From contig NZ_FWXU01000034.1 of NCBI RefSeq assembly GCF_900176345.1, positions 1 through 40,571 on the forward strand: DNA of 40,571 nucleotides, written 5' to 3'. A program made the position numbers and the translations under genes. The first letter of the stretch is position 1, and every line of letters starts with the position of its first letter. The notes below the pieces were generated by a model, which made no database searches, was not told where the DNA came from, and saw only the letters and a list, made by a program, of their open reading frames with translations. Positions 16,921-25,764 of the stretch are shown one piece after another. Source of the stretch: Rhizobium sp. RU36D. Lineage in GTDB: Bacteria > Pseudomonadota > Alphaproteobacteria > Rhizobiales > Rhizobiaceae.

Positions 16921-17454
16921 TTAATCGGCGGCCGACACGACCGACGAACCCTCTACAATCGGCCAGAGTCCAGCCGAAGAACCCGACTTGACCTCGACGA
17001 GATCGCCCACGCGGGCCACCGGCTTGCCGCCTTCGCCGCCGAGTTCTACCGAGGGCGCATTGACCACGACCTTGGACGTCCCGGAAACGTGCAGAATGCC
17101 GTTCTTGACCTCGAGCCGAACGCCGGCATCTTCGAAGACATTCGCCTCCATGTCGTCGTTGGGGCTTTTGTGATCGCCCGAATAGCCGCCCCGGATCATG
17201 AAGCCCTGACGCGGATCGCCGCTGGGATTTACTACGCCGACGATCTGCCCCTTCTTCAGGGGGATTGAGGTCTTGCCCGTTTCCGGATGCGGATACCATG
17301 GCGAAAGAAACGGCTCTTCATCCGAGCCGCCGAGTCTCAGTCGATAGCCCATGTCCTTGTCGATGATCTCGACCGGACCGACCTGCAGCGATTTGCCAAA
17401 TGCGGTCTTGAGCATCTCCAGATCGAGACGCATGGCGATCAGGTCTGATATCAT
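16921..17454 (-). CDS. V: Baseplate spike protein V
   Basis: The start at 17454 overlaps the preceding stop (ATGA); the longer frame to 17607 lies inside the neighbour and is rejected. The 177-residue gpV (P2: 211 aa) has an N-terminal OB-type domain (VGPVEIIDKDMGYRLRL; FLSPWYPHPETG; GQIVGVVNPSGDPRQGFMIRG) and then a beta-helical spike part (GVRLEVKNGILHVSG, VVVNAPSVELGG). It pierces the outer membrane. The metal-binding HxH tip of P2 gpV is not evident; the C-terminus is short. Confidence 0.92.
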   Translation of the reverse strand: MISDLIAMRLDLEMLKTAFGKSLQVGPVEIIDKDMGYRLRLGGSDEEPFLSPWYPHPETGKTSIPLKKGQIVGVVNPSGDPRQGFMIRGGYSGDHKSPNDDMEANVFEDAGVRLEVKNGILHVSGTSKVVVNAPSVELGGEGGKPVARVGDLVEVKSGSSAGLWPIVEGSSVVSAAD

Positions 17455-18260
17455 GACCCTACCTCGATGACGTTCAGGCCTGCGACCTCGATTGTGCCCA
17501 GCTGCATATCCGGCGTTTCGCCATCGTCGATCACAGCAAGAGGCAGGTGGCCCATGGCACGCATTTCGTCCGATGTCATACCGTGGCGGCGCTGAACGGA
17601 CTGCCATGAAAGAGGCGAGCCGGCGAGCAAGGCGCGGATCTTGGCCGCTTGCTTGACATATTCCTCGTTGCCACTGGCCTCCATGGCACCAAGGAATGAC
17701 ATGAATGGGCTGGCTTGATCCGGAAGCTCTCCCTTCAAGGGGTCGTCGATCAGCTCGACAGTAATCCGCATCTGGTGGCCGGCCAGCTTTTGCGCGTCGT
17801 CTGCGCTGCGAGCGCCGGCAAACTCGATCCGCAAGACCCGGTAGTGTAGCCCGCGATAGATATCGGCCCAGGCATTCTCGGGATCGGTCAAGGCGTCACA
17901 GATCTGCCGTTGCACAATATCGAGGAAGAATTCCTGACTGCTGTCCGAGGCCGGGATGTTGATGCCGATGATGACCGTCTCACCCTGGTCATTGGTGTCA
18001 AGCATGGCTGACGACACACCGATATCGAAGACGATCTCGCAGGCGCCGTTTTCCACAAGTGACCGCCCCGTCATGCCTTCAGCCTTCCCCGAGGGGGTGT
18101 AGACCGCCACAAAGGGGCGCTCCTCACCGGTTCGAAGCGAGCCATCGGCCTGAATGTCGAGGGCGCCGTTCGGCGTATCCAGGACATTCTCACCCACCAG
18201 CGTCCTGCCCTTGAGGGCTTCGACGGCGGCGATACGCAGGGCTATTCGGGCAAGGCTCAT
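17451..18260 (-). CDS. Hypothetical neck/tail-junction protein, 269 aa
   Basis: The start overlaps the stop of the upstream connector gene (ATGA), and the stop overlaps V. The first half (SLARIALRIAAVEALKGRT, then beta-rich PFVAVYTPSGKAEGMTGRS) has a tail-terminator-like feel. Later stretches are helical (FFLDIVQRQICDALTDPENAWADIYRGL). The gene occupies the slot between head connector and baseplate V where tail completion/terminator genes sit. A tail terminator role is inferred from position only. Confidence 0.72.
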   Translation of the reverse strand: MSLARIALRIAAVEALKGRTLVGENVLDTPNGALDIQADGSLRTGEERPFVAVYTPSGKAEGMTGRSLVENGACEIVFDIGVSSAMLDTNDQGETVIIGINIPASDSSQEFFLDIVQRQICDALTDPENAWADIYRGLHYRVLRIEFAGARSADDAQKLAGHQMRITVELIDDPLKGELPDQASPFMSFLGAMEASGNEEYVKQAAKIRALLAGSPLSWQSVQRRHGMTSDEMRAMGHLPLAVIDDGETPDMQLGTIEVAGLNVIEVGS

Positions 18261-18637
18261 TTTTCACCAAGCTCCAGGATAAGACGGCTTTCGCCGCGAT
18301 CGTCGACCCGCAGGACTTCGAACCAGGGCTCCCCACGCCGAGCGATTGCCCTGATCGAGTCCCCTTTTACGAAATACAGATCGGCATACTTCGATAGGTC
18401 GATGTGCAGCTCGGCCTTGCCGGCAGCAATTTTCGTATGCCAGGACCGGCTGGAGTGGCCGGCGGCGCTGGTCACCTCGCCGCCGCCCACCCTCAAGACC
18501 GCCTCGATTTCTCGGACCGGCCGGGCCGGATCCGCCCTCCCGTTCTTCTGGAATGCGAGCTGGATGGGCTCTGCAAAAACCCTATCCACGGCCGCGACCG
18601 TGCGGTCGCGGATCTGCTGAAGACGAGAGGTCAGCAT
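18257..18637 (-). CDS. Head-tail connector, lambda FII-like position
   Basis: A 126-residue protein right after the major capsid gene. Features are an amphipathic N-terminal helix (LTSRLQQIRDRTVAAVDRVF), a short beta region with EIEAVLRVGGGEV, and a C-terminal strand pattern (LYFVKGDSIRAIARRGEPWFEVLRV). Lambda FII is 117 residues and has the same location after E. GAGG stands six bases before the ATG. Assignment rests on size, position and general pattern. Confidence 0.6.
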   Translation of the reverse strand: MLTSRLQQIRDRTVAAVDRVFAEPIQLAFQKNGRADPARPVREIEAVLRVGGGEVTSAAGHSSRSWHTKIAAGKAELHIDLSKYADLYFVKGDSIRAIARRGEPWFEVLRVDDRGESRLILELGEK

Positions 18638-18645
18638 GACTAGCC

Positions 18646-19707
18646 TCAGTTAGAGGAGACGACTTCCACGATGGTGTCAGGCTGCTTGCAGACCGCCAGG
18701 GCGTTGGTCTGCGACTTCAGCTCGATGCCCATCCCGTGGTCGAGTTCCTTGTAGGAGATGAAGATTGCACCTTCTTCACCCTCGCTGGACGGCGCCTGGT
18801 TGACCCGGTCGATATGGTAGGCGGGCGCGTCGAACGTGCGGAACATCGACTGGGTGCCAGAAGGATAGGCATTGCCGGAGTTGTCTGCGACGTTCTTGAC
18901 GTTGGAGATCGTGCCGTCATTGTTCTTGACCGGCAGGGAGCCCTTGTATTCGCGCCAGATGATATCGCCGAACTCGAAGACGCGGCCCCAATTGCCGCCA
19001 AGACGCTGGCGTTCGAGCTGGGTGTGTAGACCGGAATTCTGCGCCTGAACCCAGAATTTCTCGACATTCGGGTGGCTGATGAGCTTGCCGAAGAACTTGC
19101 CGTCGACCAGCGCCTCTACCGTACCAACAGTTTCGCCCTTGACGCTGCTGATGATGTGATCGCTGACTTCTTCGCACTTCTCGCGAACGTTGGTCCCAGC
19201 CGTACCCAGCGTGAAATCAACCGTCTTCTTCGTGATCCCGAACACGTCATAGAGATTGTAGAGGGTACGCAGCTTTCCGTCCTTGATCTCCCCGCGCAAC
19301 ATGCCGAGACGCAGGAACTCCCGCGTGATCGCATGGTTCTTGCGGATGATGGCAAGCTTGCGAGCCAATTCCGCGTCCAGCGACTTCTCGGTCACGACGC
19401 CATTGATCACCTCGAGCATGCCGTCGATATCGCCGACGAGGATATTCTCGAAATGGGTGAAATGCGGGATCGAAAGGATCACCCCTTCCTGCGGATTGTC
19501 GTCCGAGGAAATCTCGCCAGGCGCGCCCGGCTCCTGGTGAGAAAGAACATGGACCTGGCCTTCGCGGAAGTCGATGCGCACCAGGCGCGACCGCTTGGGT
19601 TCGGAAGGTGCAATGTTGAGAGCGTTGAGAAGACCGAAGGTGTTCGGAATGCGATTGACCTCGGTCGTGAGGTCCACATTGGTATAAGGGAAGATGATTT
19701 CCGGCAT
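18646..19707 (-). CDS. E: Major capsid protein, lambda gpE family
   Basis: A 353-residue capsid protein (lambda E: 341). Family traits are the N-terminus FPYTNVDLTTEVNRIPNTFGLLNAL, the HxLSHQEPGAPGEI segment, and the REFLRLGMLRGEIKDGKLRTLYNLYDVFGI helix region. The C-terminal part has FDAPAYHIDRVNQAPSSEGEEGAIFISYKEL. It builds the T=7-type HK97-fold shell and follows the head decoration gene, as in lambda. Confidence 0.96.
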   Translation of the reverse strand: MPEIIFPYTNVDLTTEVNRIPNTFGLLNALNIAPSEPKRSRLVRIDFREGQVHVLSHQEPGAPGEISSDDNPQEGVILSIPHFTHFENILVGDIDGMLEVINGVVTEKSLDAELARKLAIIRKNHAITREFLRLGMLRGEIKDGKLRTLYNLYDVFGITKKTVDFTLGTAGTNVREKCEEVSDHIISSVKGETVGTVEALVDGKFFGKLISHPNVEKFWVQAQNSGLHTQLERQRLGGNWGRVFEFGDIIWREYKGSLPVKNNDGTISNVKNVADNSGNAYPSGTQSMFRTFDAPAYHIDRVNQAPSSEGEEGAIFISYKELDHGMGIELKSQTNALAVCKQPDTIVEVVSSN

Positions 19708-19743
19708 GGCCGATGGTCCTTTGATAAGTCAAGCCTAGGCATT

Positions 19744-19764
19744 TCCGCGCCTCACGAGCGCGGA
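19744..19764 (-). other. Hairpin between head decoration and major capsid genes
   Basis: TCCGCGC-N7-GCGCGGA is a perfect 7-bp stem in the 86-base D-E spacer. No T-run follows on the minus strand, so it is not a standard terminator. It could be a message-stabilising or processing hairpin that helps raise capsid protein yield. Confidence 0.35.
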
Positions 19765-19793
19765 GTCATGCCGGCGATGGGTGGTGTCAGGGA

Positions 19794-20501
19794 TCAGGTG
19801 CGGGCGATGAGCCCAAGGCGTTCTTCGATGTCGACCAGCGCGCGCGCTGCAGCGTCAGCGGTGATGCCATCCGGCCAGACGATTGCCGTTGCGTTGATGA
19901 TTGAAAGGCGGCGCGAATACAGCACAGCGCCCGGCGCATCCTCACCATCAGCGGCTACGCATGTTTTCAGGCAGATGCCGTGAATGATCTGCCGACCGTC
20001 GGTTCCGGCTGGATCCCAGGCGACCACCTTGCCGTCGTTTACGCCGGGCGCGATTCCGACATCGATGAAAAACTGGTCTCCAACAGCAAAGTCGGTGGCA
20101 CCGTCGGCGATTGTGAATCGTACCTGCTTGCCGAACAGCGTTCCGGTCTTGCCAGCGCCGACGATCGCGCCGTTCGGACCTTCGACCTCGAACTCACCGC
20201 CGTTCGCTTTTTCAACGAGATAGGTAACGGTGTAGCGGCCGGGCTTTACTGCGGCGGTATAGGACGGCGCGCCAAGCGTTAGAACACCGTTTCCGGCATT
20301 GGTTCCGGTCGTGACAGTAACCGTCGTGGCCCCACCATCCTTCAGCTTTCCGACGAATTCGCCCATCTTGAGTTCGCGGGGCGAGCCGTCGCCAGCCAGC
20401 AACGTGGCTGTGGCGCGGCAAAATTCGGGATCGATTTCTTTCTTGAGCAGCGACGACATGCCGGCCGTGGCTGCGATCTTCATATAGGGAAGGTGGCTCA
20501 T
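19794..20501 (-). CDS. D: Head decoration protein, lambda gpD family (with insertion)
   Basis: I choose the ATG at 20501, with AGAGG eight bases upstream; the ATG at 20507 falls inside that site's spacer. The 235-residue product is about twice lambda gpD (110 aa). Its N-terminal part (LKKEIDPEFCRATATLLAGDG) and C-terminal part (GICLKTCVAADGEDAPGAVLYSRR) match the decoration domain. Residues about 60-140 are an added beta-rich insert (TVTVTTGTNAGNGVLTLG, KPGRYTVTYLVEKANGGEF). It stabilises the expanded capsid, and the insert may project from the head surface. Confidence 0.9.
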   Translation of the reverse strand: MSHLPYMKIAATAGMSSLLKKEIDPEFCRATATLLAGDGSPRELKMGEFVGKLKDGGATTVTVTTGTNAGNGVLTLGAPSYTAAVKPGRYTVTYLVEKANGGEFEVEGPNGAIVGAGKTGTLFGKQVRFTIADGATDFAVGDQFFIDVGIAPGVNDGKVVAWDPAGTDGRQIIHGICLKTCVAADGEDAPGAVLYSRRLSIINATAIVWPDGITADAAARALVDIEERLGLIART

Positions 20502-20551
20502 CGCCATGTCCTCTCAAAGGTTGGTTGCAGACGGGGAACAAGGGGCGTGAG

Positions 20552-20959
20552 TTACGCGCCCTTCTTGATGCTGGCGATCTGAGCGTCGATACGTGCAGAA
20601 AGGCCAGATTTTGTGGGCTTTTCAGCGCCAGGAGCGGCAAGGCCGGCCCCGGCCATGCGAGAGGCTTCATAGCTGGCAGGTGCGGCCTGCGAGGGCTGGG
20701 CCGACGCGACATTCCCGGCAACGAAAGCTGCGACGTCTTCGCCGCTCATCGAGGGAGACTTCACCGCAAGATCAAGGGCGGCCGACATGCGGGCAGAATC
20801 CCCCTTGATGCCTTCGGCGCTGAGGGCGGCGCAAAGCCGATCGGTTGCCAGCTTCGCGCCTTCAGCGCGGCCGGTATCGGTCGCCGCCTTGACCGCCGCA
20901 TCGTGTTCAGCTTTCGAGATGCCGCCACCGTCGGCGGCAGGCGTGCCAGAATTTTCCAT
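20552..20959 (-). CDS. Nested scaffold protein (Nu3-like) from internal start
   Basis: Inside the protease gene and in the same frame, an ATG at 20959 is preceded by AGAGGA (core AGGA eight bases before the ATG), a strong ribosome site in a place where none is needed for the longer product. It would make the 135-residue C-terminal domain (MENSGTPAADGGG... to IKKGA), which is Ala-rich and helical. Lambda makes Nu3 in exactly this way within C. The role as scaffold follows from that analogy. Confidence 0.68.
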   Translation of the reverse strand: MENSGTPAADGGGISKAEHDAAVKAATDTGRAEGAKLATDRLCAALSAEGIKGDSARMSAALDLAVKSPSMSGEDVAAFVAGNVASAQPSQAAPASYEASRMAGAGLAAPGAEKPTKSGLSARIDAQIASIKKGA

Positions 20960-21889
20960 TGCAGTCTTCCTCTTGGTTACAAGTTGGTTGCCCCTCGCAG
21001 CGGGCTTGATCAATTCAGCAAGCACATCTTCAAATGTGCCCAAGCGATCGGCGATGCCGGCATTGACGGCCGCCTGCCCGATAAACGTTTTCGCTTCAGT
21101 CGCACGGGCAGCTTCGACGCCGAGTCGGCTACCTCGCCCCTTAGCGACGGTTATGAGGAACTGTTCGTAAAAGGCAGTAACCTCACTCTGCAGCTGGTCT
21201 CGAACATCCGCCGGAAGAGGTTCGAACGGGTTGGCGTCAACCTTGTGCGCGCCAGCAAAGATTAGGGTGGGCGTGACACCTTCTTTTGCAAGCATTTTCG
21301 AATAGTCCGCGTGTAGCATCACGACGCCAATCGAGCCTGACACGCCGGTCTCTGTGGTGATGATTTCGCTGCTTCCGCAGGCGATTGCGTAGCAGGCCGA
21401 ACAGGACTGGCCGTTGACGATAGCTACTGTTCGCTTCTTGGCAGACAACGAACGGGTTAGCGCCGCCACCTCAAAGGCACCCGTTGCCTCACCGCCTGGG
21501 GAGTGCAAATCGAGAATGACCGAATGGACTGCATCGTCCGCCGCCGCAGTCTTGATCTGGTGGCTTATGCCCTCGTATGAGGTAAGACCAGAATTAGCGC
21601 CCACCCAGGCACCTCGATTCACCAGAGATCCAGTGATGGTGATGATCCCGACGCCGTCCTTGACATTGTACGGCTTCGTCTTGGCGACACTCTCTCCCCA
21701 GCGATTTATTGTGCGTACTATGTTCCCTTGCTCATCACGCTCGATGTTATCGCCCTCGAAGCGACTGGCCTCCGGCCCGTTAAGTCCGATGCGCGCGGCC
21801 AGTACCGACATGATGACCTGGGCCTTTTCAGGCGTGATCAGAAGCGGCCGGTTCAACGCTCGGTCGGCAATATGCAACAGAACTGACAT
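20552..21889 (-). CDS. C: Capsid maturation protease, S49 family (lambda gpC-like)
   Basis: A 445-residue protein (lambda C: 439). The serine protease domain covers residues about 75-290, with the likely nucleophile S164 (in SCSACYAIACG) and the lysine base K216 (AGAHKVDANPFEPL); both match the family. LDLHSPGGEATG near residue 127 is the oxyanion-hole region. The remainder after residue 310 is an Ala-rich helical scaffold domain that can also be made alone (see nested entry). It processes the prohead. Confidence 0.95.
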   Translation of the reverse strand: MSVLLHIADRALNRPLLITPEKAQVIMSVLAARIGLNGPEASRFEGDNIERDEQGNIVRTINRWGESVAKTKPYNVKDGVGIITITGSLVNRGAWVGANSGLTSYEGISHQIKTAAADDAVHSVILDLHSPGGEATGAFEVAALTRSLSAKKRTVAIVNGQSCSACYAIACGSSEIITTETGVSGSIGVVMLHADYSKMLAKEGVTPTLIFAGAHKVDANPFEPLPADVRDQLQSEVTAFYEQFLITVAKGRGSRLGVEAARATEAKTFIGQAAVNAGIADRLGTFEDVLAELIKPAARGNQLVTKRKTAMENSGTPAADGGGISKAEHDAAVKAATDTGRAEGAKLATDRLCAALSAEGIKGDSARMSAALDLAVKSPSMSGEDVAAFVAGNVASAQPSQAAPASYEASRMAGAGLAAPGAEKPTKSGLSARIDAQIASIKKGA

Positions 21890-21899
21890 AGCTGGTTCC

Positions 21900-22157
21900 T
21901 TAGCGTGCCCAGCCTACGCTCATGGCGTGCCGGCGGCGTTTTCCTTTGCTGCGGTCGCAAAGGCCCTCATACTTGATGATAAGATCGTCGAGGCGGGCAG
22001 GATTAATCTCGGCGAACTGAACTTCATCTTCACCGAACCGCGTCCTTGCGACTGTCCCGCCGGTGGCGAGAGTGAAGCGCGCTTTCAGCAATGCATCGAG
22101 GATGGCGCAGTTGTCGTGAATATTGATTTCAACCCCATCGATCATGACCGTCGTCAT
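21900..22157 (-). CDS. W: Head-tail joining protein, gpW family
   Basis: An 85-residue protein between portal and terminase in the lambda order A-W-B would be reversed; here it follows the portal gene. It has the gpW pattern: two helices around a beta hairpin with TGGTVARTRFGEDEVQFAEINPARLDDLIIKYEGL. It starts on the portal stop (ATGA). Lambda gpW is 68 residues and plugs the connector after DNA packaging. The basic tail (KGKRRRHAM) is extra. The order difference from lambda is a small rearrangement. Confidence 0.78.
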   Translation of the reverse strand: MTTVMIDGVEINIHDNCAILDALLKARFTLATGGTVARTRFGEDEVQFAEINPARLDDLIIKYEGLCDRSKGKRRRHAMSVGWAR

Positions 22158-23776
22158 TCGTCCGTCTCCTTTTCTTCGTCGTCTTTTTCGGGAGACGGTG
22201 GGCTTGGCGCCGATCCTGCTCGATCATATGGCGAACGCATGCCACGGGAGATGTACCAGTTATGCTCCATCTCCTGACGTAGCATCAGTTCATCGGCATC
22301 GTGACCGAGTTCCGCCGCTTCAATCTCGACCGAACTGTTGTAGTTCTCGAGGCGTTTGCCGGAGGCATCGGCGCTTTTCTTGTCGTCGGCGGATGGCTTG
22401 GCAGGGCCGCGCCATTGCGCCCACAAAAGGCGATCCCGATTGGCACGAAATGCCGCATACCCACCTTTGAAAGGGATGCGCCCGAAAAATATCGCCTCAT
22501 CCAGCCATGGCCCATACATGGCGTCTCCGATTGGAGCGACACCCCGTTCACGTCGACGCAATACGATCGGCCAGATGGATGAAATACCCACGCGCGAGCT
22601 TGCATAAGTCGAATTGCGATTATCGAGTGTGAAGCTTTCATAAGTGACGCCAATCGCCCTCGCCATGTCGCGAGATAGGCTCATGTTGAACGGATCATAT
22701 TGGGGACCAGGCGTCACGCTGCCCTTGACGTCTAGTTTTTCCCCCGGCGCCAGGTGGTTGATGTTCGGATCGCTTCCGAAATAGAGCTTGGATTCCCGAG
22801 CCTTCTTGATCTGTGCAGCGTATAGGCCGACGAACTGATCAGCGAGCTGCTCGGTAATCTTGGAATCGCCGCTTTCGCGTAAGGCATTCAATGCCTCAAA
22901 TGCGTCTTGGCTGGGCGCTTCGCTGGTGAGACTGATACCGATCGCAGTCTGCAATACCGCCATCTGCAAGGTCGCATCCTCCAGCATCTCGTGCTGGATG
23001 TTCTTGCGGATCGCGGCCGCAAGCGGTGAGATGCCACGCACGTCGCGGGAACCAGTCGGCTCGAACACATGAAAAGTCTTGACGTTTCCCGCTTGGTCGT
23101 AGGCGGGCCAATCATGCGTCGAGAACGACAGACTGTCCTCGGCACGAAATCGGTAGGCTACAGGACGCCAGTTCTTGTCATGCAGGACACCCTGGATCAT
23201 CCGTTCTGTTTCGACTGTGTCCTGCACCAGCCTGGTCGGCGAGAGGATGCAAGATTTTGTACCCGTCGTTACGCCATAGTGCGCGCGCGTTGGCGCATCC
23301 ATCCAGTCATTGATCCCAACCGCCTCGCCGAACACCATCTGGTCGCGCAATCCGATCTCGAACTGCTGCTGAACGATGAATTTGCCCCGCAAATGCGACT
23401 CTCGCGGATTCCAGGAGTAGAACTTCCACTCGCTCTTTATCAGGCTGATAAGGTCGCGGATCTCGGCATCGTTATAGCCGAGCCGACGAAGCGTGACGGG
23501 GTCCGGCGTGGGATTGAGTTGCAGCTCGGTACCGATGGTATCGGAAACGATCTGATTCAATGCTCCGGACAAACGCCCGGAGTTCCGAACCATGTCCTGC
23601 GCCAGGCCTGCCACCCGGCGCCAGGACTTCCGGATCTCGTCCCGGCTATCCGACAGAGGCGCTGGGCGGGTCGAGATCACGGCTGACCTGGTGTCGCGCA
23701 GATAGCTGCTTGACGCTTCAGGTCGTGCCGGCGCCCTAATGGATGCCGGCACGATCGACGGTACGGAAGTTCTCAT
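22154..23776 (-). CDS. B: Portal protein, lambda gpB family
   Basis: A 540-residue portal (lambda B: 533). Family stretches are SDSRDEIRKSWRRVAGLAQDMVRNSG, RRLGYNDAEIRDLISLIKSEWKFYSWNPRE, and the NNDPI-like core VTPGPQYDPFNMSLSRDMARAIGVTYESFTLDNRN. The C-terminal end is charged. The start overlaps the terminase stop and the stop overlaps the gpW start, both as ATGA. It forms the dodecameric DNA entry pore. Confidence 0.96.
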   Translation of the reverse strand: MRTSVPSIVPASIRAPARPEASSSYLRDTRSAVISTRPAPLSDSRDEIRKSWRRVAGLAQDMVRNSGRLSGALNQIVSDTIGTELQLNPTPDPVTLRRLGYNDAEIRDLISLIKSEWKFYSWNPRESHLRGKFIVQQQFEIGLRDQMVFGEAVGINDWMDAPTRAHYGVTTGTKSCILSPTRLVQDTVETERMIQGVLHDKNWRPVAYRFRAEDSLSFSTHDWPAYDQAGNVKTFHVFEPTGSRDVRGISPLAAAIRKNIQHEMLEDATLQMAVLQTAIGISLTSEAPSQDAFEALNALRESGDSKITEQLADQFVGLYAAQIKKARESKLYFGSDPNINHLAPGEKLDVKGSVTPGPQYDPFNMSLSRDMARAIGVTYESFTLDNRNSTYASSRVGISSIWPIVLRRRERGVAPIGDAMYGPWLDEAIFFGRIPFKGGYAAFRANRDRLLWAQWRGPAKPSADDKKSADASGKRLENYNSSVEIEAAELGHDADELMLRQEMEHNWYISRGMRSPYDRAGSAPSPPSPEKDDEEKETDE

Positions 23777-25764
23777 CGCCTATTCCACTCTTTCGCGAGA
23801 TCGTCGAGGCTCATTGGCTTCGATACAGGGGGAGGGCTTGGCGTGCTGGAGACGGCCGAGAAAAGGCCGTCTTCAAAATCAAGCTGCGCATCTTGCGCGG
23901 GCGTTTCCCGCTCAAGTTCCAGGCGCTGCCAGATGGCTTCAGGCAGGCTACGAACGCCGAACTTGATCGCCGCAGCCTCGGCCTGGTTCATCGTGTCGAG
24001 GCCTTCGTTCGCCTGATTTGCGTCCTTTTCCCAATGATACTCGACGAAGCCATCGTTCGATTTTCGCTTCTTGGGAACCCGCCGTTCAGCCGTCAGCTGA
24101 CGGTAGTATTCGTCTTCTAGGCCACGGGGAAAGCCAACATAACCACGTTCCAGAGGATCGGTTTTGCCAACGTTTCGATAAAGCGCCATCTTCAGGATCG
24201 AAGAGTTGAAGTTGTAAAACCGCTTGGAATACTTCAACACCATGCCGGTCTTGTGGTTGCGCTCTTTCTTCACCCGCTGCAGCAGCGGCGCATTCTCGCT
24301 CTTGGCGCCGCGGACCATGATCAACTTGCTGGCTGGGTGTCGTCGAGCCCACTCCCAAACCTCTTCGGTGTAGGCATTACCATCGATCGCGGCGAGGTCC
24401 GGAGCGATGCGATGACCGCAGGTATTTGACCAGGTTTGTCCAAGCAATGCGTCAAGCCGCTCCTGACATGCCTTTTCGGATATGTGGCCTGGGATAATGC
24501 CGTAATCGACAACCCAGCGCCGAAACTCAGTGCCCCAGGCTACCGCCTGCCACTCGACCCTGTCTCCTTGGCAGTCGATGCCTAGCGTGAGGACCAGCCC
24601 CCCAATCGGTATCTTGCCGAGATCACGATCAGAGCCAGCACCACGATCGCGCAAGGTCTCCCAGGGCGGCGCCTCACCGGCTGTTACATAGGCCCGGCCG
24701 ACGGTATCGTTCAGGAAGGTTTGCTCGGAGGCAGGATCACCCTTTGCCGCAAGCCATTCGCGAGCGATTCGCTCCCAACTCTGCAGCGTCGAATAAGCCG
24801 ACCAGATGTAGAACGAGCGATGAAAGCGCATCTGGCTGGGATTGTGAGCCCGCCACTGCAAAGCATCGACCATCTGCTGCCGATGATACTGCCTGATCTC
24901 AGCACCACATTCGATACAGGTGAAATGCGCGTTTTCCGGATGGGCCTCATCCAGATTTGCAAGCATGTTCTCCCATTCGAGAACCTGATAGTGCCCGCAC
25001 CCTTCGTGGGGGCACGGGACATAAGGGTACTCCTGACTACCGTCTTCGAAGTTCTTGGTGATCCGACAGCCCGGCATGACCAGTGGCGTCGATATCTTGA
25101 AGATCTTCGCTTCCTCGACCCCGCGGCTTCTGCTGTCTGCCTGCGATTCCGGGTCGCCGCCCTTGTTCGTTTCCCATTTCGACAAGTCATCTTGGACCTG
25201 CCTCTTCATGGTAACTTGCGATAGAGACGCCGGTGAGTTGGCGCCGGAAATCTGAATGGCGCCAAGGCCGTCGATGCGCTCCTTGTAGAGAAGCGAGTCT
25301 GACCCGTCGCGGCTCTTGTTCGAGACGACGCCGTCGCGGTTCTTGCCCAGGAAGATGTTCGCGAGTGCCGTCGTGTTGCGAAGCATCGGAGCAAGCTTCA
25401 TCTTGCTCCAGCGTTCCGCATTGTTTTCCGTGGGATGGACATAGAGGAACCAGGAAGGGTCCATGTCCATTGAGCCGCCGGTAAAGATGTTGGCGATGAC
25501 CGTGCCGCCGATCTGCGCCGACTTCATGAGCGATACGATGCGGCACAGGTCGTCAGGCGACAACGCGCGCAGCAGTTCGTCGAAGTAGCGAAAGAGGCTT
25601 CGATTGTAGGGGCCGGGATAGTCCGGACTTTCCAACTTTGAGAACACGATGTTCTCTTCGGCCCAGCTTAGATAGTCGACAGCAGTAGGCGGCTCGATGA
25701 CATTGGCGACGACGTCATAGGCGATGCGTTCCGCGTTCGCCGTATGGATCGCCATCGTCGTCAT
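23773..25764 (-). CDS. A: Terminase large subunit, lambda gpA family
   Basis: A 663-residue packaging ATPase/nuclease (lambda A: 641). The ATPase P-loop-like segment is LMKSAQIGGT at residues 79-88, with K81 in the place used by GpA enzymes. An acidic DD lies in VQDDLSKWE near 192. A zinc-ribbon-like set C251, C256, C283, C286 follows, then an RNase-H-type nuclease domain in the C-terminal half (TLGIDCQGDRVEWQAVAWG; DLAAIDGNAYTEEVWEW). It starts on the stop of the small subunit (ATGA). Confidence 0.96.
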   Translation of the reverse strand: MTTMAIHTANAERIAYDVVANVIEPPTAVDYLSWAEENIVFSKLESPDYPGPYNRSLFRYFDELLRALSPDDLCRIVSLMKSAQIGGTVIANIFTGGSMDMDPSWFLYVHPTENNAERWSKMKLAPMLRNTTALANIFLGKNRDGVVSNKSRDGSDSLLYKERIDGLGAIQISGANSPASLSQVTMKRQVQDDLSKWETNKGGDPESQADSRSRGVEEAKIFKISTPLVMPGCRITKNFEDGSQEYPYVPCPHEGCGHYQVLEWENMLANLDEAHPENAHFTCIECGAEIRQYHRQQMVDALQWRAHNPSQMRFHRSFYIWSAYSTLQSWERIAREWLAAKGDPASEQTFLNDTVGRAYVTAGEAPPWETLRDRGAGSDRDLGKIPIGGLVLTLGIDCQGDRVEWQAVAWGTEFRRWVVDYGIIPGHISEKACQERLDALLGQTWSNTCGHRIAPDLAAIDGNAYTEEVWEWARRHPASKLIMVRGAKSENAPLLQRVKKERNHKTGMVLKYSKRFYNFNSSILKMALYRNVGKTDPLERGYVGFPRGLEDEYYRQLTAERRVPKKRKSNDGFVEYHWEKDANQANEGLDTMNQAEAAAIKFGVRSLPEAIWQRLELERETPAQDAQLDFEDGLFSAVSSTPSPPPVSKPMSLDDLAKEWNRR

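Noticed and set aside
20541..20566. Imperfect hairpin overlapping the stop of the capsid protease gene
   Set aside because: It has a bulge and no T-run on the minus strand, so it is not convincing as a terminator.
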